Assembly: GCF_040655735.1 (NCBI RefSeq)
Contig: NZ_JBFAKK010000001.1
Span: forward strand, 558,001-622,000
From: Phytomonospora sp040655735
GTDB taxonomy: Bacteria > Actinomycetota > Actinomycetes > Mycobacteriales > Micromonosporaceae
Direction of reading: 5' to 3'
Length of the DNA stretch: 64,000 bases
Part shown: one piece after another, positions 37,950-46,872 of the stretch
Position numbering within the stretch: position 1 is the first letter of the stretch
How the letters are laid out: each line of letters starts with the position of its first letter
The notes under the pieces: generated by a model
Told to the model about the DNA's origin: nothing
What the model saw: only the letters and a program-made list of their open reading frames with translations
The model's database searches: none
Program-made: the position numbers and the translations under genes

Positions 37950-40780
37950 CCGAAGGTCCCTTCGGAGCGCTCCGCGAACAACTCCTCGACGCGGCGGCCG
38001 CCTTCTCCGATGCCCCCGGCGCCCTGCCCGGCATCCTGTCGGGCATGGTCGACGACGTCGACCGGGCCCTGAGCGAGGAGCTGGAGATCTTCCCGGTCTG
38101 CCACCATTCGCCCTCGTCAGCGCTGGCGATGGCCCGGCGGCTGCGGGAGAAGCAGCCCAAGGTCGTCTACGTGGAGATGTGCGAGGACCTGCGCCCGCTG
38201 CTCGCGGAGCTGACCAACTGCCGCCTCCCCGTGGCGTTGCAGGCGTACGCGACCGACCTGGACGGCTTCCCGCCCGGGTTCGGCCCGCTCAGCGTGATCG
38301 CGCCGATCACCGAGTCCTCCGCGGAGTACCAGGCGATCGCCTACGCGCTCACCACGCCCGACGTCGAGCTGGTGTGCGTCGACCGGTCGAGCGACCACGT
38401 CTTCAAGTGGCTGCCGAAGAACGACCCCGCCGAGGCGCAGGGTCCGGTGGCCGCCGAGGACGCCGACGCCGACGGTGAGGACCCGGCCGAGGGCCAGGCT
38501 TTGCACGGCGACGCCGTCGGCCTGGAGATCGGCGACCTGCGCCCGCGCTTCGCCGAACTGGAGGAGCACCTGCTCCACCACGGCAAGGTGCGGCACTGGT
38601 CGGAATGGTGGGACCAGTACGTCGAACAGCCCCTCGCGGGCGCCGACTACCACACCTACCGCCAGGTCATGGTCCTCATCGGCAGCCTCTTTCGCCACTT
38701 GCGCCCGGCGGGCTCGGCGAAGAACGACCGCGACGAGGAACGCGAGCGCTACATGTGGACGCGGATGCGGCAGCACCTCGCCGCGACCGGGACGAAGCCG
38801 CAGGACGCGCTGTACATCTGCGGCTCCTTCCACGCCGCGAGCAGGGTCGCCGAGTTCGGCGTCGCCGGCAGCGACACCTACGAGATCACCGAGCCGAGCG
38901 CGACGCGCTGGCTGTACGGCCTGATCCCGTCGAGCAACTCCGCCATCGAGGCCCAGTTCGGTCTCGCGTCGGGTTCGGTGTCGATCGCCTCGGCGACCTG
39001 GACGAAGTCCGTCGCCCGCTACGGCGTCAAACCGTATCGGCTCGAAGGGCAGAAGCCGGCGGCGAAGAAGAAGCCCGCCAAGAAGGCCGCGAAGGCGGTC
39101 GCGCCGGCCGCGGCGGGGCCGGTGACCGACCGGCTGTCGGGCTTCCTCGCCAATCCGCCGGCGCCGGGCGGGCTCGACGAGGCCGAGCTGCTCGGCTGGT
39201 GCGTCGACATCGTCCGGCTCGCCCGCAGGAACGGCTACCTCGCCAGCACCGCCGACGCCATCGCGGTCTACGAGACGTCGATCCTGCTGGCCGGCATCCG
39301 CGACCGCGCGCGGCCGACGCCGTACGACTTCCAGGACGCCGCGGTGACCTGCATCGAGAAGGACAGCGTTCCGGGACGCCGCGACGTGCGGCGCCTGTGC
39401 GAGATCCTCCTCGGCGGCGACCGCATCGGCCAGGTCGGCTACCACTCCCTGCCTCCGCTGGCGCGCGACGTCTACGACCGCCTCGCGCCGCTGGGGTACG
39501 ACCTGACCAAGCGCAACATCCAGCGGGTCCTGCTCGACCTGGCCGCCGACGACGCGCTGCGGCCCTGCTCGGATCTGCTGTGGATGCTGCGCCGCCTCAT
39601 GCCGGGCGACACCGCGCGCCCGATCATGGGCGCCCGCAAGCTCGGCGAGCGATCCATCCAGGAGAGCTGGGACCTCGCGATCGGCCGCAACCAGCGGGCC
39701 CTGATCGAACTCGGCTACGAGGGCGTGACGATCGAGCAGGTCCTCGAACAGCGGCTGCGCAAGGCGGTGTGGGAGGACGGTGCCACGGCCGCCACCGCGT
39801 TGCAGGCCGTCGAGGACTCGATCCTGTACCTGTCCAACCCGCGCTTCACCGACGAGCTCGGCGCCCGCGCCGTCGACCTGCTCGCCGCCGAGCGCACCGT
39901 CGACGACGCACCGGAGGTGCTCAAGCACATCCGGCGGCTCCAGGCCTACTACCGGGCGAACAGCCCGGAGCTGCCGGCCTGGTGCCAGGACTTCGTCACG
40001 GCCGGATACGCCCACTACTGCACGCTCCTGCCGACGGCCTTCATCGACGAGGCCACCGGCATCCGCCAGGTCGCGGCCATGCTGGGCTTCCTGTTCAGCA
40101 TGGAGAGCCTGGCCCTGTCGCTCGGCTGCGACCGGGCGCAGCTGGAGCTGGCGGTGCAGCAGTCGCACCCGGAGGCGCCGGGCAAGACCGCGTTGCTGTG
40201 GGCGGCGCACACGCAACTCGGTCTGCTGCCGATCGCCGAACTACGGGAGCGCTGCGACGCCCTGCTCGCCAACCCGCTGGTGGTGCCTGCGTTCCCGCAG
40301 TACCTCAGCGGGTTCGTGCAGGCGCTCGACCCGGTCCCGGTGCTCACGCCCTTCGTGGTCGAACTGATCTCGAACGCGTTCGGCCGGCTTCCCGACAGCG
40401 TCCTGCTGCCGTGGCTGCCGACCCTGATCACGACCCTGCGGGAGCACTCGGCCGAACTGGTCCCGGTGCTCATCAAGGAGGCCGGGCGCACCTTCCCGGG
40501 CACTTTGGCGGCCGTGGACTCCTGGGTGCCGCCCTGGACGGCTGCACCGGCACGGGAGAACACGTCGGGGCCGGCCGTCGAGAGCGGTCCCGTCACCGAA
40601 CTCCTGCTGTCCCACCGAGACACCCCCGACGCGCTTGCCGCACTCCTGGGCTGCGAGCCCGGCTGGCGCGAGCCGGGCGCCACCGGTGGCGGTGCCGCCG
40701 GCGACCCGAAGGTCGGCGCCCTCCTGACGGCTCACCCGGAGTCGGCCGAAGCTCTGGCGGGACTCCTCGCGGGAGCGTAG
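37946..40780 (+). CDS. DUF5682 family protein (YehM-like)
   Basis: 944 residues. The N-terminal part has EIFPVCHHSPSSALAMARRL and VYVEMCEDLRPLL, then a conserved block ALYICGSFHAASRV. A Lys/Ala-rich linker (KKKPAKKAAKA, about residue 372) separates it from a long helical C-terminal region. I recognise the family mainly from its arrangement with SWIM, VWA and MoxR genes. Invariant His and Glu residues near the N-terminus hint at an enzymatic (possibly TraB-like hydrolase) fold, but this is speculation. A strong terminator follows, so it is the operon's last gene. Confidence 0.82.
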   Translation: MTEGPFGALREQLLDAAAAFSDAPGALPGILSGMVDDVDRALSEELEIFPVCHHSPSSALAMARRLREKQPKVVYVEMCEDLRPLLAELTNCRLPVALQAYATDLDGFPPGFGPLSVIAPITESSAEYQAIAYALTTPDVELVCVDRSSDHVFKWLPKNDPAEAQGPVAAEDADADGEDPAEGQALHGDAVGLEIGDLRPRFAELEEHLLHHGKVRHWSEWWDQYVEQPLAGADYHTYRQVMVLIGSLFRHLRPAGSAKNDRDEERERYMWTRMRQHLAATGTKPQDALYICGSFHAASRVAEFGVAGSDTYEITEPSATRWLYGLIPSSNSAIEAQFGLASGSVSIASATWTKSVARYGVKPYRLEGQKPAAKKKPAKKAAKAVAPAAAGPVTDRLSGFLANPPAPGGLDEAELLGWCVDIVRLARRNGYLASTADAIAVYETSILLAGIRDRARPTPYDFQDAAVTCIEKDSVPGRRDVRRLCEILLGGDRIGQVGYHSLPPLARDVYDRLAPLGYDLTKRNIQRVLLDLAADDALRPCSDLLWMLRRLMPGDTARPIMGARKLGERSIQESWDLAIGRNQRALIELGYEGVTIEQVLEQRLRKAVWEDGATAATALQAVEDSILYLSNPRFTDELGARAVDLLAAERTVDDAPEVLKHIRRLQAYYRANSPELPAWCQDFVTAGYAHYCTLLPTAFIDEATGIRQVAAMLGFLFSMESLALSLGCDRAQLELAVQQSHPEAPGKTALLWAAHTQLGLLPIAELRERCDALLANPLVVPAFPQYLSGFVQALDPVPVLTPFVVELISNAFGRLPDSVLLPWLPTLITTLREHSAELVPVLIKEAGRTFPGTLAAVDSWVPPWTAAPARENTSGPAVESGPVTELLLSHRDTPDALAALLGCEPGWREPGATGGGAAGDPKVGALLTAHPESAEALAGLLAGA

Positions 40781-40786
40781 AACGCA

Positions 40787-40828
40787 GACGCGCGGGGGCG
40801 GGGACGCATGTCCCCGCCCCCGCGCGTC
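40787..40828 (+). terminator. Long hairpin terminator after the DUF5682 gene
   Basis: A perfect 19-bp stem (40787-40805 with 40810-40828) and a 4-base loop, 6 bp past the stop codon. There is no T-tract, but the stem is extremely GC-rich. It closes the five-gene operon. Confidence 0.85.
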
Positions 40829-40916
40829 GAAGAGTCCGGCCCGCGCCCCACGCCTCCCCGAGGACACGCGCGCCCGATGCGGGCGAGGGCGGCCCTTCCC
40901 CGGTTACGCTCCCCAA

Positions 40917-42377
40917 ATGCTCGACTTCACCACCACGGGCGGCCGCGTGCACGGACGCCGGGCCGCGGCAGGCGTGGCCGCCGTCCTCGGGATCCCGTAC
41001 GCCGCACCGCCTTTCGGCCCCCTGCGCTTCACGGCGCCGCGCGCGGCCGCGCGCTGGGACGGGATCCGGGAGTGCACGGCCTTCGGGCCGATCGTGCCGC
41101 AGTCGGCAGCACTGCCCGGCGCACCGGCCTGGGCACCGGGCGACACCGACGTGCTCACCCTCAACGTGTGGACGACCGGCGGCGCCGGCGACGGCATGCC
41201 GGTGCTGGTCTGGATCCATGGCGGCGCCTACACCTTCGGCTCCTCGGCGCAACCCGACTTCGACGGGACGAACCTGGCCGGGCACGGCCTGGTGGTCGTG
41301 ACGGTCAACCACCGGCTCGGCTTCGAGGGCTTCGGGCACGTGCCCGGAGGCATGCACCCCGACAACCGCGGACTGCTCGACCAGATCGCCGCGCTGCGGT
41401 GGGTGCGCGACAACATCGGCGACTTCGGCGGCGACCCGGACAACGTCACGGTCGCCGGCCAGTCCTCGGGGGCGGCGTCGGTGGCGGCGCTCGCCGTCAT
41501 GCCCGCGGCGCGCGGCCTGTTCGGGCGGGCGATCCTGCACAGCGTCGCCAGCCCCTTCTACGAGCCGGTGCTCGGGCGGGAGACGGCCCGGCTGATCGCC
41601 GCCTCCGCGGGGGTCACCGCCGAGGCGAAGTCACTGCTGGCGGCCACGCCGGCGACGCTGGTCGCGGCCACCGACCGGGTCGCCGCCGGGTACCGCGAGG
41701 ATCCCGGGTCCGGCTGGCGCCACTACGATCCGGTCCTCTACGCGCCCATCATCGACGGTGACACCCTGCCCGTCGACCCGCTCTCCGGCATCGCCGAATC
41801 CGGCGTCGACCTGCTCGTCTGCTCCACCGCCGACGAGTACTGGCTCCTGCACGCCGTGGGCAGCGCCAAGGACGTGACGACTCCCGAGGGACTCGCCGCC
41901 TTCGTCAAGGACCACGGCCTTCCCGACGCGATGGCCGACGGCTACCGGACGCTGATGCCCGGCGCGTCGAACCTCGACGTCTACCTGGCGATCTACGGCG
42001 ACCAGCTCTTCGGCGAGTACGGCGCCCGGCTGGCGGAGAAGGCGCCGCGGGCGCATCTGTCGCGCTTCGAGCGCCGCCGCGCCGGGGTCCGGCCGTGGCA
42101 CTGCGCCGACGTGCCCTTCGCGTTCGGGACGATCGACGACCCGAGCCTGGAGTTCCTGATCGGCGGTCCGCCCGACGAGGCCGACCGCGACCTGTCCGAA
42201 CGGATGTCGCGGGCGTGGGCGGACTTCGCCGCGACGGGCGATCCTGGCTGGCCGGCACTGGGCGCCGACGGCGGCCCGGTTCGCTTGTGGCACACCGGTT
42301 CCGGGCCCGACCTGGGCGTGGCCGCGCCGTCCCGGCCGCTGTGGCGGGACGTGGGGTTCACGCCGGTCAGGGAGTGA
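40917..42377 (+). CDS. Type-B carboxylesterase (alpha/beta hydrolase)
   Basis: 486 residues. Typical motifs are GIPYAAPPFGPLRF, the oxyanion hole WIHGGAYTFGS and the nucleophile elbow VAGQSSGAAS (Ser183 in GxSxG). The later His of the triad is likely HCADVPFAFG. It hydrolyses carboxylic esters of unknown identity and is cytoplasmic, with no signal peptide. TACGCT at 40904-40909 lies just before the ATG with no Shine-Dalgarno, so the mRNA is probably leaderless. Its stop codon abuts the stop of the opposing gene (TGATCA). Confidence 0.92.
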   Translation: MLDFTTTGGRVHGRRAAAGVAAVLGIPYAAPPFGPLRFTAPRAAARWDGIRECTAFGPIVPQSAALPGAPAWAPGDTDVLTLNVWTTGGAGDGMPVLVWIHGGAYTFGSSAQPDFDGTNLAGHGLVVVTVNHRLGFEGFGHVPGGMHPDNRGLLDQIAALRWVRDNIGDFGGDPDNVTVAGQSSGAASVAALAVMPAARGLFGRAILHSVASPFYEPVLGRETARLIAASAGVTAEAKSLLAATPATLVAATDRVAAGYREDPGSGWRHYDPVLYAPIIDGDTLPVDPLSGIAESGVDLLVCSTADEYWLLHAVGSAKDVTTPEGLAAFVKDHGLPDAMADGYRTLMPGASNLDVYLAIYGDQLFGEYGARLAEKAPRAHLSRFERRRAGVRPWHCADVPFAFGTIDDPSLEFLIGGPPDEADRDLSERMSRAWADFAATGDPGWPALGADGGPVRLWHTGSGPDLGVAAPSRPLWRDVGFTPVRE

Positions 42378-43433
42378 TCACAGGTACGGGAGGGCACAGG
42401 TGGACGGGTGGGATCCCGGCGCCAGGGCGAAACCGTCGGCGGTGAGCACAGCCGTGGCACCGTCCATCCGGACGGAGCACGTCCCGGTGAACCTTCGCGG
42501 CTCCCCGTCGTCCTCGTACCTCGCTTCGCCCTCCCCGCTGATCCGGATCTCGCCCTGCTCGACCACGACGACGTCGAACGCGCCCGTCCTCTGCGTCAGC
42601 CGCACCACCGGATAGCTCAGGACCTCCCAGACGACGGTCTCGGCCTCGTAGGCGTTGTCGGCCAGCCGCACGTCGCTGAGATCGTCACCGGCGTGGAACG
42701 GGCACTTCCCGGGGTTCGGTTCGGAGGTGGCCGCGCACGCGTCGATCCACGCCTTCACGTCTCGTTCGAAGGCGGCGGCGAAGTCCGGCGCGAAGCCGAA
42801 CAGTGGCAGGTAGCCCGAGGTGGCGGCCGTGTAGTCCTGGTCCTCGGACCAGCCGCCGCCGTCGACCGGCACGGCGACGAAGTCGGGCAGGTCCACGATC
42901 CCTTCGAGGCTCGGATAGGCCCGGTAGACGCCGGGGAAGACCCACAGCTCCTTCTCGGTGCTGCGGATTCCGTTGAACTCGACGAAGTCGGCGGGAATGC
43001 CCTCGACGCCGAGTTTCACCAGCGGGTTGAGGATCCGCCAGTCGCCGTCCTCGTCGAGGGCGACCGCGAAGCGTCCTTCCCGCGACGTTCCATCGGCGGC
43101 GGTGATCGTCACGTCGACGTTGGCGGGTTCGTCGTCCTCGTTGTGGCGGCGGACCACCCGGGTCGCCGTCCAGCCGGCCGACATCGCCTCGGGGACCAGC
43201 AGGTCGTGCGGCAGCGAGTCGAGTCCGCTCACCTCGGAGGCGAACTCGAGGGCGCGCTCGGCGTCGCGGTTCTCCAGGGCGGTCAGGTACTCGACGACGA
43301 CGCTCTCCGGGCGTTCGCCGAGGACGGCGGCGGTCACGAGCACACCGGCGACGAGGACGGAGACGGCTGCGGCGATCGTCGCCAGCCACCGCAACTGCGT
43401 CCACCACGGTGCGGTGATCCCGGTACGGCTCAC
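42378..43433 (-). CDS. Membrane-anchored protein of unknown function, paralogue 1
   Basis: 351 residues. One N-terminal transmembrane helix (WLATIAAAVSVLVAGVLVTAAVL) leads to an extracytoplasmic region. Its first part resembles lumazine-binding/DUF4878-like folds (VVVEYLTALENRDAERALEF). The pattern C-x-x-x-x-x-PNPGKCPF and a final disulphide-type pair (TGTCSVRMDG, STCALPYL) recur in the next gene. It overlaps that gene by four bases (ATGA at 43430-43433). Binding or sensing outside the membrane is plausible; no enzyme motif is seen. Confidence 0.75.
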   Translation of the reverse strand: MSRTGITAPWWTQLRWLATIAAAVSVLVAGVLVTAAVLGERPESVVVEYLTALENRDAERALEFASEVSGLDSLPHDLLVPEAMSAGWTATRVVRRHNEDDEPANVDVTITAADGTSREGRFAVALDEDGDWRILNPLVKLGVEGIPADFVEFNGIRSTEKELWVFPGVYRAYPSLEGIVDLPDFVAVPVDGGGWSEDQDYTAATSGYLPLFGFAPDFAAAFERDVKAWIDACAATSEPNPGKCPFHAGDDLSDVRLADNAYEAETVVWEVLSYPVVRLTQRTGAFDVVVVEQGEIRISGEGEARYEDDGEPRRFTGTCSVRMDGATAVLTADGFALAPGSHPSTCALPYL

Positions 43434-44584
43434 ACTTCCCCCTTGTAGACGCAGGTGCCGATCTCGCCGGTGAGCTGGAAGCCGAACGGCCCGAAGACAC
43501 CGACGTCGTAGAGCTCCGGCGTCCCGTCGGGCCGCAGCGCGACGCGCAGAGACCCGGTGTCGGCGACGCAGTCGGCGGTGAAGCGGACGTCGTCCCCGTC
43601 GATCTCGCCGGTGGCGGTCAGCCGCACGAGACCCGGATCCGTGGTCGTGACGGCCATCCCGGTCGGCGGATCACCGGCCAGGGTTCCGTCCACCAGCAGC
43701 GCCGGCCGCCGCAAGACCTCCCACTCGATGTCGTGGAGGTCGTAGACGCCGTTGCGTTCATCCCTGGCGAACACGTCCCCGATCCCGAACGGGCACCCGT
43801 GCGGATTGGGTGTCGTGAAGCGCGCGCAGTCGTCGAGCAGTGCGTCGCCCTGCGCCTGAACCGCCGCGGCGGTCTCCGGCGTCAGCGCGACGGCCGGCGG
43901 GGACAGCTTGAGCGGATCGGACCGGTCGTCGTCCGGCGGCAGGAGATCCACCGCCGGAGCGGGTGCGCCCGTTGTCCCCGCCGCCGCCCCGAAGAAGTTG
44001 TACCGGCCGGGCAGAAGCTCGACCGGGCCACCGGCGAACATGCCGCCCACGTAGTGCTCGTGCAGCCGCGACCACACGACCTGCCGGTCGTTGACGGCCA
44101 GGTACGTGAACGCCGTCGCGGAGAACTCGACCTCGACGAAGGGATCGACGATGTTCCACTCGCCACCGAAGTCGGTGACCTCCAGCCGTCCCGAGGTCCG
44201 CGACTCCTCGTCGCCGATCGTCACTTCGACATAGGTGTCGATCCCGGAGTCGACGAACTCCGCGTCCAGCAACCGCCACCCGTCGGCGATCGCGTCGGGA
44301 TGCAGGAAGGCTGCGCGCTCGCCGTACGGGACGCCGTAGCCGATGCGGCCCACTTTCTCCAGTGCGCCCTCGACGTCCTTGGCGACCAGTGCGGCGAAGA
44401 AGTCCTCGACCACGTCGACGGCGTCGTCGGAACGCAGCGCGACATAGGCGCCCAGCACGACGACCAGCGCGGTCACCAGAACGAGCACGGTCAGGCCGCG
44501 TGGGAGCCTCGCCGTGTCCGGCTGCGAGGGCGAAGGCGGATCGGGGTTCTTCAGGGCATCGGGCGCTTCATCGGCACTAGGCAC
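43430..44584 (-). CDS. Membrane-anchored protein of unknown function, paralogue 2
   Basis: 384 residues. A short cytoplasmic Pro-rich tail and one transmembrane helix (GLTVLVLVTALVVVLGAYVAL) precede an outer domain beginning DDAVDVVEDFFAALVAKDVEGALEK (split here: DDAVDVVEDFFAALVAK and DVEGALEK). The Cys pattern C-ARFTT-PNPHGCPF and the final GTCVYKGEV parallel its neighbour, so the two arose by duplication. The GTG at 44584 has GGAG 6 bases upstream. The pair is probably cotranscribed and may form a heteromer. Confidence 0.75.
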   Translation of the reverse strand: MPSADEAPDALKNPDPPSPSQPDTARLPRGLTVLVLVTALVVVLGAYVALRSDDAVDVVEDFFAALVAKDVEGALEKVGRIGYGVPYGERAAFLHPDAIADGWRLLDAEFVDSGIDTYVEVTIGDEESRTSGRLEVTDFGGEWNIVDPFVEVEFSATAFTYLAVNDRQVVWSRLHEHYVGGMFAGGPVELLPGRYNFFGAAAGTTGAPAPAVDLLPPDDDRSDPLKLSPPAVALTPETAAAVQAQGDALLDDCARFTTPNPHGCPFGIGDVFARDERNGVYDLHDIEWEVLRRPALLVDGTLAGDPPTGMAVTTTDPGLVRLTATGEIDGDDVRFTADCVADTGSLRVALRPDGTPELYDVGVFGPFGFQLTGEIGTCVYKGEV

Positions 44585-44639
44585 GCGCAACTCCAGGCTC
44601 GGACACTCGCGGAAGACACCCGAAGGGTAAAAGTGTTTG

Positions 44640-45047
44640 TCAAGGCGACTCGCCCACCGGCAGGCCGACGCGCTCGGCGACCAGCGCCCGAAAGCGCGGA
44701 CAGGACGCCACATCCTCGTGCCCGCAGGCGAGCGCGTGCTCCAGCAGCGCCAGCGACTCGCGCGCGGCGCAGATGCGGGCGCGCAGCTCGTCGCGGTTGC
44801 GTTCGAGGACCGCCCGCCGCGCCGGGGGACCCGAGCCCAGCATCACCGCGATGTCGGCGAGTCCGAGCCCGGCCTCCTTGGCGCGCACGATGATCGCGAT
44901 GCGCTCCAGGTCGGCGCGGCCGTAGCGGCGGCGCTCGCCCTCGACCCGCGCCGGTGACAGCAGGCCCATCGACTCCCAGTGCCGCAGCACATGCGCGGGA
45001 AGACCGAAGCGGGCGGCGGCGTCCCCGATCGCCAGGCTTGACTTCAT
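44640..45047 (-). CDS. MerR family transcriptional regulator
   Basis: 135 residues. The helix-turn-helix begins SLAIGDAAARFGLPAHVLRHWESMGLL and continues RRYGRADLERIAII (the first piece is SLAIGDAAARFG and LPAHVLRHWE). A dimerisation helix and a short C-terminus with ACGHEDVASCPRF follow; its two cysteines and histidine might bind a metal or sense redox. It is divergent from and overlaps (by two bases or more) the start region of a methyltransferase gene, the usual MerR autoregulated arrangement. Confidence 0.88.
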   Translation of the reverse strand: MKSSLAIGDAAARFGLPAHVLRHWESMGLLSPARVEGERRRYGRADLERIAIIVRAKEAGLGLADIAVMLGSGPPARRAVLERNRDELRARICAARESLALLEHALACGHEDVASCPRFRALVAERVGLPVGESP

Positions 45048-45061
45048 GCCGACATTAAGTC
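45040..45061. promoter_or_regulatory. GACTT-N12-AAGTC dyad between MerR and methyltransferase
   Basis: A 22-bp interrupted palindrome covers the start codon of merR. On the minus strand TTGACA (45074-45079) and TTAATG are spaced about 18 bp, like a MerR-type promoter. It is a candidate operator for the adjacent regulator controlling both genes. Confidence 0.5.
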
Positions 45062-45075
45062 GCAGCATGTGCGGC

Positions 45076-45816
45076 ATGTCAACCGAAGCGCTCATCCGCC
45101 TCCTCGACCGTTCCGACAACCTGCCCGGCGCAGCCGCGCTGCGGGCCCGCACCTACGAACTGCTCCGGACCGGGCCCGGCTCCCGTGTCGCCGACGTCGG
45201 CTGCGGCACCGGCCTCGCCGTCGCCGAGCTGGCCTCCTCCGGAGCCGAAGCCGTCGGTGTCGACTCCGACCCGGGCATGGTCGCCGAGGCGGTGTCCCGG
45301 CGCCCCGGCGCCGACATCCGGGAGGCCGGCGCCGAGGCGCTTCCCTTCGCCGACGGCGAACTCGCCGGATACCGGGCCGACAAGGTCTTCCACGAGATCC
45401 CCGACCCGGCCGGCGCGCTCCGGGAGGCCCACCGCGTGCTCGCGCCGTGCGGCCGGATCGTCCTCGTCGGACACGACTGGGCCTCGCTGATCGTCGAATC
45501 CGCCGACCCGGAGCTGACCGCGCGGATCGTATTGGCCCGCGCGGAGACCGTGACCTCGCCCCGGGTGGCGCGGGCCTATCGCAACCTGCTGCTCGACGGC
45601 GGTTTCACCGATGTCGCCGTCGAAGTCCACACCGGAGTGTTGACCGGTCCGGCGATGCTTCCGATGGTGACCGGCCTGGTCTCGGCGGCGCGGGCGGCCG
45701 GGGCCGTCAGCCGCGACGAGGAGACCCGCTGGACGCTCGAACAGTCCCGCCGGGCGCGGGCCGACCGGATGTTCCTCGCGGTGCCGCTCTTCCTCGCCGC
45801 GGCGACGCGGAGCTGA
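45076..45816 (+). CDS. SAM-dependent methyltransferase (class I)
   Basis: 246 residues. The SAM-binding motif I is VADVGCGTGLAVAEL, the acidic end of beta-2 is AVGVDSDPGM, and the post-motif segment is EAGAEALPFADGEL. ALREAHRVLAPCGRIVLVGHDW marks the class-I core. The substrate is unknown; UbiE-like small-molecule methylation is the usual guess. No Shine-Dalgarno is visible before the ATGs at 45067 or 45076, so a leaderless mRNA controlled by the divergent MerR is plausible. Confidence 0.87.
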   Translation: MSTEALIRLLDRSDNLPGAAALRARTYELLRTGPGSRVADVGCGTGLAVAELASSGAEAVGVDSDPGMVAEAVSRRPGADIREAGAEALPFADGELAGYRADKVFHEIPDPAGALREAHRVLAPCGRIVLVGHDWASLIVESADPELTARIVLARAETVTSPRVARAYRNLLLDGGFTDVAVEVHTGVLTGPAMLPMVTGLVSAARAAGAVSRDEETRWTLEQSRRARADRMFLAVPLFLAAATRS

Positions 45817-45937
45817 GCCCTCGCGGTCGAGACAGCGGGAGCCGTGAGCGCCCGTCTTGGCGGGTTTTGCCAGGATTTGCTACCCTCCCCGCCGGGAGCG
45901 GCCCGCCGGGCCGTGCGGGACCATAGGGGAGGGCGCG

Positions 45938-46795
45938 GTGTACGAGGTCATCGTCATCGGTGCCGGGCTGGCGGGAATCGGCATGGCGATCGCGCTGAAG
46001 CGGGCCGGGCGCCACGACTTCGCGTTGCTGGAGCGCGCCGACGACATCGGCGGCGCCTGGCGCGGCAGCCTGCGTCACTGCGCCGAGGAGTTCGGGGTCA
46101 CGCCGCACATCCGCTGCGGCGCCGACGTGCGCTCGGCCGTCTACGACGAGGCCGGGGCCGCCTGGACGGTCGGCACCGCCGACGGCGCGCGCCACCGGGC
46201 CCGCGCGGTCGTCATGGCCGTCGGGACGCTGTGCGACCCGGCCCGCCCGGCGGACTTCGGGCCGGAGAGCTTCGCCGGTGCGGCATTGCGCTCCGGGCGC
46301 CGGGATCGCTCCGTCGACCCGGCGGGAGGGCGGACGCGCGTGACCGGCGTTCTCGGCGACCGGGAGTTCGCCCGGGGGACCGTCGTCGGGCGCGGCGGCC
46401 GGAGGCTGGAGGACGCGTGGGGGGAGGGCGCCGAGGCGCTCCTGGGTGTCAGTGTGAGCGGGTTCCCGAACCTGTTCTGGCTCGCCGGGCCGGACATCGC
46501 CGGCGCCCGTGACTCGGCGGTCCCCGTCGAACGGCGGATCGGCTACGTCCGGCAGGCTCTCGACGTCCTGGACACCGCCGCCTCCATCGAGGCCCGCGCC
46601 GACGCCCCTCGGATGTTCGGCGACGGTTGGCGGACTCTTCTTCGCCGCGCCGTCTGGAGCATCGGCGGCTGCGAGAGCTGGTACCTCGAAGAGCGCCGGC
46701 GCATCCGCCTCCGGATGTCCGGATCGACCTGGTGGCAACGAGAGCGGAAGCGGGAGTTGCGTCGCGAGGACTTCCACATCCGACCCCGGGCCTGA
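45938..46795 (+). CDS. Shortened flavin-containing monooxygenase, probably degenerate
   Basis: 285 residues, against about 480-500 for Baeyer-Villiger/FMO-type relatives. The FAD-binding start EVIVIGAGLAGIGMAIALKR and DIGGAW are normal. The expected NTYPG-type segment is missing between WRGS and LRHCAEEFGVTPHIR. After the ESFAG region the NADPH-binding Rossmann motif is absent before FPNLFWLAGPD. Frames stay open across both gaps, so these are in-frame deletions. The GTG start has GGGGAGGG upstream. It probably lacks monooxygenase activity. Confidence 0.7.
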   Translation: MYEVIVIGAGLAGIGMAIALKRAGRHDFALLERADDIGGAWRGSLRHCAEEFGVTPHIRCGADVRSAVYDEAGAAWTVGTADGARHRARAVVMAVGTLCDPARPADFGPESFAGAALRSGRRDRSVDPAGGRTRVTGVLGDREFARGTVVGRGGRRLEDAWGEGAEALLGVSVSGFPNLFWLAGPDIAGARDSAVPVERRIGYVRQALDVLDTAASIEARADAPRMFGDGWRTLLRRAVWSIGGCESWYLEERRRIRLRMSGSTWWQRERKRELRREDFHIRPRA

Positions 46796-46872
46796 CCGAA
46801 TTCCGTACTTGGCTAGGCTATGCGGAGTTGGGGCGTTTCGCCCGTTTACGTCGTCTACTTCGAGGAACGCCC

